64,000 nt of DNA from Macrosoma leucophasiata. Its lineage: Eukaryota > Arthropoda > Insecta > Lepidoptera > Hedylidae. Positions 9,833 to 19,174 of the stretch are shown one piece after another. The notes below the pieces were generated by a model. The model saw only the letters and a program-made list of their open reading frames with translations. It did not search any database and was not told the origin of the DNA. The position numbers were made by a program, and so were the translations under genes. Where the stretch lies: the NCBI GenBank assembly GCA_036365455.1, contig JAWQUS010000011.1:20001-84000 (forward strand), given 5' to 3'. The stretch's first letter is position 1; each line of letters starts with the position of its first letter.

Positions 9833-12800
9833 ATGTTACAATCTAACCTTGGCAGAGGCTATGCTGCTATGAATGAGTGTCTACAGGTAGCTGCTGAACG
9901 CAAATACTCCATCCTCCTGCTGCAAGAGCCCTATGTGGGAGTTAAAGGTTACATAACTTGCCCTTACCGTGTTGTCCAGAAAGATTCTCCCGATCCACAG
10001 AGACCCGTCAAATCAGCCATTGTCATTCTCGATCCTAATATACACGTAGTTGAAGACCCTGAAATCATAACAGAAAACATTGTTACATTAATAATAGTAA
10101 TAAAAAACGTTAAAATAGCAATAATGAGTACTTACCTTGAAAAAGAAGCTGACATTGAAGAAGACCTCCGTAGGATCGCCAAGGTTCTGGACGGCATTGG
10201 AACGGACAACATCATAATAGGCGGAGACTTCAACGCCAGAAGTCCGTGGTGGGGTAGTGAAGTAGGTGATGCTAGAGGTAGTGCCATAATGAACTTTGCC
10301 GGTCAATATGGAATGCATGTTGTCAATGAAGGCTGCACAGCAACGTTCTTTACTTATAGAGGAGACAGACCCTATTCAAGCATAGTAGATGTTACCATGT
10401 GCAGTGCAAACCTCATTGATAAAATAAGGGAATGGACTGTGGACGAAGAAGCCATTAACCTCTCCGACCACCGTCCAATCACTTACAAGCTTGAAACATC
10501 TCATAAAGCCAATGAAGAAGCGCAGCGCCTATCCACTCGCGTTTTCAACACAAGCAAGGCAGACTGGGAGAAATTTGAGGAAAGCCTTACTCATCACCTC
10601 ACTACTAATAACATAACATCTAAATCAATCCAAGATATAACGTCAGAAGAAGAGTTAGAGAACCTTGTTGTTATGTACACAAACTCCATAAAATCGGCCT
10701 CAATAGATTCTATTCCGCAGCTCTCAAAAACTTTACCTCTCAAAAAGATAAACTGGTGGACAAACGATCTTAAGTTGGCAAAGGCAGACATGATAAGAAG
10801 AAGGCACAGAATGAAAAATGCGAATCCCAGCAGAAAGCACACAGTCATAGAATCATATTTACAATCAAAAGAAGAATATAAGCAACTTATCATCGACACT
10901 ATCACAAACAGCTGGAAGGAGTTTTGTACCAAACAGCAAAAAGAATCCATGTGGGACACTATCTACCGGGTTATTAGGAAATGTACTGCTTCACTAAATG
11001 ATAAATTGCTAATAGTGAACAATAAAACACTCTCGCCAGAAGAATCTGCCAAGCTCTTAGCTGATACATTTTTCCCTCGTGATGATTACATAACTGATAG
11101 CTCAGAACAGCAGCATACTAGGAATACAGCAAATAGTATAATTCACGATCTAAACAATCATCCAAAAAGCACTACTACACCCTTCACGAAGCAAGAGCTT
11201 GATTTAGTATTCCGCAAATGTAACCCGAAGAAAGCCCCCGGGTGCGATGGGCTGACTTCTGACATCTGTGAAGAGGCTTATAGAACGGCTCCCGATATCC
11301 TACTAAACGCTCTCAATAAATGTCTGAATCTAGGTTACTTTCCCAGAGCATGGAGGTCTGCGTCGATAAAGGTCATACCTAAATCCAGCAGAGCAGATTA
11401 CACATCGCCTAAATCGTACAGACCTATCGGCTTACTTCCTGTCCTGGGAAAGATCCTAGAAAAACTTTTCGTTAACCGAATATCATGGCAATTGGGCAAC
11501 ACGAACTCTCTGAGCCCCAGGCAATATGGCTTCACACCACAGCGAGGCACCGACGATGCCCTTTATGATGCTATTACAATCATTCGCGAAGGTCTAGAGC
11601 ACAAAGACATTACAGTAGCAGTGTCATTGGACATCGAAGGTGCTTTCGATAATGCCTGGTGGCCGGCGATCATCACCCAGCTGCATGGAAAATCCATCGA
11701 TCCGGGCCTTCTAAAACTCATAGCTAGTTACCTGTCACAGAGGTCTGTAAATATCACGTATGCTGGTGCCCGGATCTGCAAGGACACCAACAAAGGTTGC
11801 ATACAAGGTTCTGCGTGCGGTCCGCTATTCTGGAATGTCTTACTAGACTCTCTTTTGCAGATGGCGGACGGCATGGGGATCCATATGCAAGCTTTTGCAG
11901 ATGACATATTGGTCGTGGCTTCCGGCAAAACTGCTGAAGAGATAGAAAAGAAGCTAAACCCTGCTTTAGACACTATTATCAGATGGGGCACACGAAACAA
12001 GCTAAAATTCTCCGCTCACAAAACACAGATGGCATTATTTACAAGAAAACTTAAATATGACTACCCAAATATCTCAATAGACAACACACAAGTAGAATTT
12101 ACAGACAGCATTAAAGTATTAGGATTAACAATTGACAACAAATTAAATTTTAGAAAACATTTAGATGAAATCGGCTTCAAAGTAGCAAAGATTTACAAAA
12201 GTGTATCAAGGACAGCAAAAGCACAATGGGGGTTAAATCCTGAAATAACGAGGACCATATACACGACCGTTATCGAACCCACAGTCCTATATGCTGCAAG
12301 TGCTTGGGCTCCTGTAGCTAAAAAGAAGTACGTGCAAACAAGACTTGACCAGATGACGAGGCAGTTCGGGCTTGTAATAAGTAAAGCACACCGAACAGTT
12401 TCGCTCAAGTCTTGCACTGTCCTTGCAGGAATTCTGCCACTCAGTTTACGAGCACGAGAACAGCTCCATTTATATGAACTCAAGCGCGGAAAACCCTTAA
12501 ACACATTACCCGGTAGAAACCTGCAAAAAATGATCAGCCCCTTCAACCTACCCCATCCAGCAGAGCGACTACCGATCCAATACTTATCCATCGAAGACGA
12601 GAGCGAAGTTAATGAGCTGGAGAACAGGCCCAAGATATATACCGACGGAAGCAAAATAGACGGTAAGACTGGCGGCGCCGTCTCCTGCTGGACTGATAAT
12701 AGTGAAAAACGGCACGTGTCCTTCCGACTAGAAAGCTTCTGCTCGGTATACCAAGCTGAACTGACAGCTCTACTAAAAGCCGTGAACATCATGAAGTCCA

Positions 12801-13513
12801 GCACCATCTACAGGGTCGCATACATCCTTAGCGATGCACGTTCCGCCCTAGACAGTCTTGCTAATCCCACTTCACTACATCCCATTGTTCACGAAATCAG
12901 AACCGCGCTGGAGGACTTGAGACGCGTCGGAGGGGATGCTAAATTTGTGTGGGTCAGAGCACACGTGGGCATTCACGGCAACGAGCGTGCGGACGAATTG
13001 GCGAAGAAAGCAGCTCTGTCTAACAAACAAGCGCCTGCATACGATTGCTTCCCTCTGACATATATAAAACGCCACATCAGACAGGAAACAATCGAACAGT
13101 GGCAGGAGCAGTACTCTTCTGCGACTACTGGTGCCACAACAAAAGTATATTTACCCGATGTCAGAAGCGCATACAAAATAATAAGTAAAATGCGGGTAGA
13201 TAACACTATTGCACAGATTCTTACCGGTCACGGGTCATTCAAACACTACCTGCATCGTTTTAACCTAATCGCTGATCCAACATGTCCCTGTGATGACACC
13301 AGCCCACAAACAGCTTTACACGTTATCACCGAATGCCCGCGGTTCGCCCTTCAACGATATGACTGTGAAGGAATTATGAATGAGGAAATAATTGGCACCA
13401 ACATGGTAAACATCATGGTAATGCAAAGCAGTCGTGACATCTTCCTCAGGTTCGCGAGATACTGCATTAGGCAAGTGTCCCTGGAGAACGGCGCGAAAAA
13501 CGTTGCCAAATGA
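9833..13513 (+). CDS. ORF2: endonuclease, reverse transcriptase, RNase H (copy 3), intact
   Basis: The protein is about 1226 aa from the ATG at 9833, which is the first ATG in frame and lies immediately before LQSNLGRG. The frame is open further upstream, so a start overlapping the ORF1 stop near 9791 is also possible. Domains in order: endonuclease with QSNLGRG, EPYVG, GDFNARSPWW and SDHRPI; RT with KKAPGCDG, YRPIGLL, DIEGAFDNAWW, GCIQGSACGP and FADD; RNase H with YTDGS, QAE, LSDA and GNERAD; then the CPCDD...H...C finger. No missing catalytic residue was seen. This is the best candidate in the window for a still functional telomere-targeting polymerase, though its own ORF1 is truncated and would have to be supplied by another copy. 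Confidence 0.85.
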   Translation: MLQSNLGRGYAAMNECLQVAAERKYSILLLQEPYVGVKGYITCPYRVVQKDSPDPQRPVKSAIVILDPNIHVVEDPEIITENIVTLIIVIKNVKIAIMSTYLEKEADIEEDLRRIAKVLDGIGTDNIIIGGDFNARSPWWGSEVGDARGSAIMNFAGQYGMHVVNEGCTATFFTYRGDRPYSSIVDVTMCSANLIDKIREWTVDEEAINLSDHRPITYKLETSHKANEEAQRLSTRVFNTSKADWEKFEESLTHHLTTNNITSKSIQDITSEEELENLVVMYTNSIKSASIDSIPQLSKTLPLKKINWWTNDLKLAKADMIRRRHRMKNANPSRKHTVIESYLQSKEEYKQLIIDTITNSWKEFCTKQQKESMWDTIYRVIRKCTASLNDKLLIVNNKTLSPEESAKLLADTFFPRDDYITDSSEQQHTRNTANSIIHDLNNHPKSTTTPFTKQELDLVFRKCNPKKAPGCDGLTSDICEEAYRTAPDILLNALNKCLNLGYFPRAWRSASIKVIPKSSRADYTSPKSYRPIGLLPVLGKILEKLFVNRISWQLGNTNSLSPRQYGFTPQRGTDDALYDAITIIREGLEHKDITVAVSLDIEGAFDNAWWPAIITQLHGKSIDPGLLKLIASYLSQRSVNITYAGARICKDTNKGCIQGSACGPLFWNVLLDSLLQMADGMGIHMQAFADDILVVASGKTAEEIEKKLNPALDTIIRWGTRNKLKFSAHKTQMALFTRKLKYDYPNISIDNTQVEFTDSIKVLGLTIDNKLNFRKHLDEIGFKVAKIYKSVSRTAKAQWGLNPEITRTIYTTVIEPTVLYAASAWAPVAKKKYVQTRLDQMTRQFGLVISKAHRTVSLKSCTVLAGILPLSLRAREQLHLYELKRGKPLNTLPGRNLQKMISPFNLPHPAERLPIQYLSIEDESEVNELENRPKIYTDGSKIDGKTGGAVSCWTDNSEKRHVSFRLESFCSVYQAELTALLKAVNIMKSSTIYRVAYILSDARSALDSLANPTSLHPIVHEIRTALEDLRRVGGDAKFVWVRAHVGIHGNERADELAKKAALSNKQAPAYDCFPLTYIKRHIRQETIEQWQEQYSSATTGATTKVYLPDVRSAYKIISKMRVDNTIAQILTGHGSFKHYLHRFNLIADPTCPCDDTSPQTALHVITECPRFALQRYDCEGIMNEEIIGTNMVNIMVMQSSRDIFLRFARYCIRQVSLENGAKNVAK

Positions 13514-13695
13514 CTATCTGAAAAATAAAAGGAAATCATTAAAAATTATGAAAATAGACAAAACTTATAGTACATATACATATATAGAAAATTTAATAAT
13601 AGCATAAAAGAATAGTGAAAATAATAAAACAAACTTATATAAAGTAATAATATACAACACTAAGGCAATTTACAACTATTGCTAGGAAACAAGGG

Positions 13696-13717
13696 TGCCG
13701 CAAAGTAAAAAGCGGCA
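13696..13717 (+). other. 3'-terminal RNA stem-loop of copy 3
   Basis: TGCCGC (13696-13701) pairs with GCGGCA (13712-13717) around a 10-nt A-rich loop shortly before the poly(A). The stem differs from copy 2 at one base pair (A-T versus G-C), changed on both sides. Confidence 0.65.
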
Positions 13718-13731
13718 GTAATACAAATAAA

Positions 13732-13767
<36 letters not shown>

Positions 13768-13770
<3 letters not shown>

Positions 13771-13782
13771 AACCTAACCTAA

Positions 13783-13785
<3 letters not shown>
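13768..13785. repeat. Telomeric repeat (CCTAA)n, block 3
   Basis: Three to four units are trapped between the poly(A) of copy 3 and a poly(T) that begins an element in the opposite orientation. The block is the junction of two oppositely oriented telomere-inserted elements. Confidence 0.95.
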
Positions 13786-13816
<31 letters not shown>

Positions 13817-14578
13817 GCGGGGAAACCCTCATGGGCACCCGCCGTCTAGGGGAAACGACGGCGGGTAGTGTGAGACTCGTACTCACTAAAACCCCGCGGT
13901 GTTCCGACTCTTCCGCCATCAGTGGCGGGGTCACGGGAACGTTTACGCACACATCCGCGACCCCGCCGGCGGCTGCTCGTCTCCGAGCCCTCCGCAGGTT
14001 GAGCTCTTTGGCTCCAACCAACACTAGTGGCGTGCAGAACACGTGCACGCCACCCAGCTTGGGACCTATCTCCATTTGGGCGACGGACATCCCCTAGTCC
14101 GACACCCAAAGGTCCCTGCCCCGACCACTCACAACGCCAGGCGTCCCAAGACGCCCGGGTGGAGGAGTCCAGGGGCACTCTGTCCGGCCTCGGGGGAGCG
14201 GGAGTGACAGGGATGAACTGACCTTCAACCGCCCCCCCGCGGCCCCACCACGTCCCTATCGAGCGGCGGGACCACCGCTAGGCGGCTGGGGATAGGGTGC
14301 AGGGCAACAACACACCCGTACACCTCTTCCCCAGCCGCCTCCCCACCACGTCCCCATCTTACGGCGGGACAACCGCTAGGCGGCTGGGGATAGGGTGCAG
14401 GGCAACGACACACCCGTACACCTCTTCCCCAGCCGTCTCCTCACCACAGCAGCGAGTGGCAGGCAGAGCCACGCCAAACGCCGCCCCCTCTCTGGGTTCC
14501 TCTTGGCTTCGCCGGTGTGAGGATACCACCGGGTACTGAGCCCCCCCGCCACGACAAGGCGGAAACCCTCGGGGGGGG
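13786..14578 (-). mobile_element. SART-like telomeric element, 3' fragment on the minus strand
   Basis: A T-run of about 29 bases (13786-13814) directly follows CCTAACCT. On the minus strand this is a poly(A) tail joined to AGGTTAGG, the orientation known for SART elements, opposite to TRAS. The body is GC-rich with no convincing coding frame, so it is read as 3' UTR plus possibly the extreme end of ORF2. The right edge is a G-run followed directly by CCTAA repeats, consistent with 5' truncation. A 98-bp internal duplication lies at 14245-14440. Base composition is strikingly different from the AT-rich neighbours. Confidence 0.65.
14245..14440. repeat. 98-bp tandem duplication inside the SART-like fragment
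   Basis: The stretch starting CCACCACGTCCC at 14245 recurs at 14343 with few differences, including GGCTGGGGATAGGGTGCAGG and CACCCGTACACCTCTTCCCC. The beginning of a third copy follows 14440. It contains no telomere motif. Confidence 0.85.
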
Positions 14579-15060
14579 AACCTAACCTAACCTAACCTAA
14601 CCTAACCTAACCTAACCTAACTCGAGCTAACCTAACCTAACTCGAGCTAACCTAACCTAACTCGAGCTAACCTAACTCGAGCTAAGCTAACTCGAGCTAA
14701 GCTAACTCGAGCTAAGCTAACTCGAGCTAAGCTAACTCGAGCTAAGCTAACTCGAGCTAAGCTAACTCGAGCTAAGCTAACTCGAGTTAAGCTAACTCAA
14801 GCTAAGCTAACTCGAGCTAAGCTAACTCGAGCTAAGCTAACTCGAGCTAAGCTAACTCGAGCTAAGCTAACTCGAGCTAAGCTAACTCGAGCTAAGCTAA
14901 CTCGAGCTAAGCTAACTCGAGCTAAGCTAACTCGAGCTAAGCTAACTCGAGCTAAGCTAACTCGAGCTAAGCTTACTCGAGCTAAGCTAACTCGAGCTAA
15001 GCTAACTCGAGCTAAGCTAACTCGAGCTAAGCTAACTCGAGCTAACCTAACTCGAGCTAA
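14579..15060. repeat. Telomeric repeats grading into a homogenised 15-bp variant array
   Basis: The block opens with eight perfect CCTAA units (14579-14621). CTCGAG-containing variants are then interspersed with CCTAA, after which the array settles into about 25 copies of a 15-bp unit CTAACTCGAGCTAAG. Near the right end normal CCTAA returns (15042-15060). Only isolated variants (CTCGAGTTAAG, CTCAAG, GCTTACTCGAG) break the regularity. The unit is made of three 5-bp telomere-like steps (CTAAC, TCGAG, CTAAG), so it looks derived from telomere repeat and then amplified. Confidence 0.9.
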
Positions 15061-16077
15061 CCAGCCGACAAAACAAGTAGAAAGGAAGAATTAGAGACTA
15101 GAACGGAGATAATAGAGACTGGGATACGAACGGATCAGACAGCACAGGAAGAAACAAACTTAACCAAATGCATAGAGGAACATGGAAAATTGATAAGGGA
15201 GAGTAATGAGAAGATGCAGCAACTGAAAGTGATAATAGAAGGACATTAGAATGGTATGGAAAAGATGACCTATGCGAGTGTAGCAGCCAGCCAAAACAGG
15301 AGGCAACCTCTTGAACAGATGGCGCTACACTCGATAGTAATTACTTCGAAAGACGAAAAGGAAACAGGAGAAGAGGTTATCGATAGAATTAGAAAAGCAG
15401 TGAAAGCCAAGGAAGGAGGAATAGCGGTAGACAGGATTAGAAAAGTAAAGGATCGTAAAGTAATAGTGGGATGTAGGACAGTAGAGGAGAGAGAAAAAGT
15501 GAAGGACAGATTGAGAAGTGCTGAGGAGTACCTCACTGTCGAAGAGATCAAGAATAGGGATCCCCTCCTGGTACTCAAGGACGTGTTGAAACTCAACAGT
15601 AACGAGGATGTTATCTCAGCCTTGAGGAACCAGAATGGAGATATATTCTGCGGTCTGAACAGTGAAGAGGACAGAGTTGAAGTAAAGTTCAGGAAGAGAA
15701 CCAGAAATCCCCACACTGAACATGTCGTCGTACGGGTCTCCCCAAAAATTTATAGACGGGCACTGGATAGAGCAGCGGTACATATCGACATACAACGAGT
15801 TAAAGTGGCTGACCAATCCCCGCTTGTACAATGCTCTACCTGCCTTGGTTATGGGCACGGTAAAAAGCTCTGCACAGAAAAGATCGAAAAGTGCAGCCAC
15901 TGTGGGGGACCGCATATGCGATCGCAATGCGCTGACTGGCTCGCTGGAGCCTCACCAAATTGCTGTAATTGTACCCAAGCTAAATTAACAGAGGTAGACC
16001 ATAACGCCTTTAGCTCGGAGTGTCCAGTAAGACGCAAATGGGAGTCTCTAGCTAGAGCCAAAGTCACGTATTGCTAA
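15061..16077 (+). pseudogene. Copy 4 ORF1 (gag-like), one nonsense codon
   Basis: One frame is open from the telomere junction at 15061 to the TAA at 16075-16077, except for a TAG at 15247-15249. The upstream 62 codons are Glu/Lys-rich and coiled-coil-like. After the stop comes ATG 15256 and a 273-aa remainder containing TYASVAASQ, the SPLVQCSTC segment, and knuckles CSTCLGYGHGKKLC, CSHCGGPHMRSQC and CCNC...H...C. Its end (YC-stop) matches the ORF1 end of copy 5 (NYC-stop). Confidence 0.75.
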
Positions 16078-16186
16078 GGTGGTATCAGTCGCTGAATTGC
16101 ACCAATGTAGCAACCCCACCGCGAGGTACCTGGTGGTTTAAATTTTAAATTTAGATGTAATAAACAAAATTAACAATCACACCGAT

Positions 16187-18892
16187 TTGGAAAATTGTAT
16201 AACCCGATATATTAAAATTATTTCACAATGTTGTAAAGCCAGTATCCCGGAAAAGAAAAATATAGAGTTACTTACCGTGCCATGGTGGTCCGAGGTGCTC
16301 GCTGAGATGAAGAGAGACGTATCCACCCAGAAACGTCGTATCAGATGTGCAGCTCCAGTCCGAAGGGCGATGGTCGTAGCGGAGTACCTGAAAGCAAAAG
16401 AAGAATATGAGATTAGTGTGAAAAGAGCCCAGACAGAGAGTTGGAAGGAGTTTTGCGGAAAACAGGATCGGGAGGGGATATATAGGGTTATTGGGAGAAC
16501 GGCAAAGAGGCAAGAGGACGTTACTTTAGTTGCGAATGGAATCGCTCTCAATCCAGAGGAATCGGTAGCCCTACTGGCAAAAACCTTCTACCCCGAAGAT
16601 ACACACGAAGGGGATAATGCAGACCACCAGCGGACTAGAGAAGCCGCTGTGCGTGTAAACGAAAAAGATCATGATGAACACCATGACCCGCCGTTTACCG
16701 CACAGGAGCTGAGGACTGCGGTGGAGGGCTTTAACCCCAGGAAAGCTCCCGGAGCTGACGGATTCACGGCAGACATCTGCAGTCGAGCCATCTACCAGGA
16801 CCCAGAGTCATTCCTTGCCTTGGCAAATAAGTGTTTAGAACTCGGATACTTCCCTAACAACTGGAAGGAGGCCACAGTGGTAGTACTAAGAAATCCGGGC
16901 AAGGATGACTACACAAACCCCAAAGCATATTAGGCCAATCGGTCTACTGCCTGTCTTGGGAAAGGTCCTGGAAAAGATGGTGGTAGCTCGGTTGAAGTGG
17001 CATCTGATACCGAAGATGAGTACTCGCCAGTTTGGCTTCATGCCCCAAAAGAGCACCGAGGACTCCCTATACATCATGCTGAACCGTATCCGTCAAAAAA
17101 TTGAAGACAAGAAGATAGTGGTTCTAGTATCGCTAGATATAGAGGGAGCCTTCGACAGTGCATGGTGGCCGGCCATACGAGTCAGACTGGCTGAGGAAAG
17201 GTGTCCGGTCAACATCAGAAGGCTACTCGACAGCTACCTCGACTGCAGAAAAGTCAACGTAAGATATGCCGGTAAGGAATGCACAAGAAGAACCAGCAAG
17301 GGATGTGTCCAGGGATCCATTGGGGGACCTATTCTGTGGAATCTTCTTCTAGACCCCTTATTGAAAGAGCTGGAAAGAAAGAGGACTTACGTCCAAGCCT
17401 TTGCTGATGACGTAGTCTTGATATTTCATGGCGACACAGCACTTGAAATACAAAGGCATGCCAATGAAACTCTTGCGTATGTTCGGAAGTGGGGTGTCAA
17501 AAACAAGCTCAGCTTTGCACCACATAAAACGAAAGCCATGGTGCTTACCAATAAACTAAAATATGACACCCCACTGCTGAGCATGGGTGGGATAGACATG
17601 GGCATGTCATCGGAAATTAAAATCCTGGGCTTGACAGTGGATGCAAAACTCACTTTTACAAACACGTAGCGGTCATTTGCACAAAAGCTCTGGATGTCTA
17701 CGAACAACTCTCAAGAGCTGCAAAAGTAAGCTGGAGGCTCCACCCGGAGGTCATACGTAGTGTTTATATGGCTGCCGTGGAGCCTATAATCACGTATGCC
17801 GCCAGTGCTTGGGCACCTGCAACTAATAAGATAGGCATCCAGAAGCTGCTCAACACGGTTCAAAGAGGCTTCGCTCAGAAGCTCTGTAAGTCCTATCGTA
17901 CTGTCTCTCTCAATTCAGCGATACTCTTAGCCGGGATACTGCCTCTTGACCTCAGAATACGAGAAGCAGCCGCCCTATTCGAGGCAAGGAGAGGATCATC
18001 CCGGCTGGTTTTAGGTGATAGAGAAACCGAAAGGCCGGTAGGATTTGCAGAGATTCCTCATCCAGCTCTGCATATGGATCTCAAGTTTATAAATCTGGAA
18101 GACCAGCAACTGGTTGACACATACAATGTGCAGGCAGTACGCATCTTCACGGACGGGAGCAAGATTGATGGCAAAGTCGGGGCCGCACTGTCAATATGGA
18201 ACAGGGTAGCCGAGACCAAAGCCATCAAACTGTGCCTCTCAGCGTACTGCACCGTCTACCAGGCTGAACTTTTGGCCATATGCAGGGCAACGAGCGAAGT
18301 CCTCAAAAGCAAACAGACGTGTCTTGGCATCTATAGCGATTCACGAGCTGCGCTGGAAACAGTCGTCAATCCAAGCGCCCTCCATCCACTCGTAGTAGAT
18401 GCCAGAAACAACGTTCGGGGAGCTTTGACTCAGGGCAAAGATATAGCTTTTTTCTGGGTCAAAGCGCATGCTGGTTTGCCTGGAAATGAGCGTGCAGATG
18501 TGCTGGCCAAGGAAGCTGCATCCACTAGTAGGAAGAGACCAGATTACGACCGGTGTCCGGTTTCATTCGTGAAGCGACAGATCCGCGAGGAGTCTCTTGA
18601 CGAATGGAACCGGAGATACCGGTCTGGTGAAACAGCCAGCGTCACGAAGATGTTCTTTCCCGATGCAAAGCTTGCATACCGCAAAATTAGGAGGATTGCT
18701 CCGGAAGGTGTACTAACACAAGTGCTCACGGGGCACGGCGGGTTCGCCGAATACCTCAGTCGATTCAAATGTAAGGCGAACTCGTCGTGCGCCTGCAACC
18801 CGGACATTGCAAAAACCGTACTGCATATCCTGACGGAATGTCCAGTGCACAGCCTGGACAGATTTGAGCTGGAGCAAAGGCTGGATGAGAAT
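16187..18892 (+). pseudogene. Copy 4 ORF2 remnant (RT and RNase H), frameshifted, endonuclease deleted
   Basis: Between the ORF1 stop and about 16187 only some 110 bp separate ORF1 from the linker that precedes RT, so the endonuclease (about 250 codons) is gone. RT is read in three pieces: 16187-16933, 16905-17669 and 17768 onward. The first break is an extra T before GGCCAATCGG near 16932 and the second a one-base loss near 17660. Recognisable motifs are RKAPGADG, RPIGLLPV, DIEGAFDSAWW, GCVQGSIGGP, FADD, then RNase H FTDGS, QAE, YSDS and GNERAD. The C-terminal CxC...H...C region is present, but the last residues are replaced by the AAT-rich tail of the inserted element. Confidence 0.75.
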
Positions 18893-19174
18893 AATAATAA
18901 TAATAATACACTTTATTGCACACCAAAAAAGAAACAATTACATGAGAAAAAACAGGAACACGTGATACAAAAGGCGGCCTTATCGCTAGAAGAGCGATCT
19001 CTTCCAGGCAACCTAACAAATAAAGGAGAAGCTTAAAAACTAATACAGTAGGGTGCGCGAAACTAGGTTAGTAGGTATCAATGATCACTGCAGAGAGGTA
19101 CTAATAAAAGAAAAAAGACAACAAAAACAATTGAAATAACAACAGGGAAGGATGGAAAGCAAAACACAAGGGAA

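Larger units (their letters stand above)
9391..13767 (+). mobile_element. TRAS-like retrotransposon, copy 3 (subfamily B), truncated in ORF1
   Basis: The element begins inside ORF1 immediately after telomere repeats and continues through a complete ORF2 to a poly(A) (13734-13767) joined to CCTAA. ORF2 has no internal stop. The 3' UTR (13514-13733) is AT-rich and ends in a stem-loop. It shares the short 3' UTR motif GCTAGGAAA with copy 2. Confidence 0.87.
15061..18892 (+). mobile_element. TRAS-like retrotransposon, copy 4 (subfamily C), decayed
   Basis: The element starts inside ORF1 right after the variant telomere array. ORF1 has one nonsense codon, the whole endonuclease region of ORF2 is missing, RT has two frameshifts, and the C-terminus is cut off by the tail of a minus-strand CR1-type element at about 18893. 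It is the oldest-looking copy of the superfamily here. Confidence 0.8.

Noticed and set aside
12193..12807. 204-codon minus-strand ORF in copy 3
   Set aside because: Antisense of the RT/RNase H coding sequence; explained by codon bias.
14579..15060. CRISPR-like regular repeat
   Set aside because: Tandem units without spacers, in eukaryotic telomeric context.
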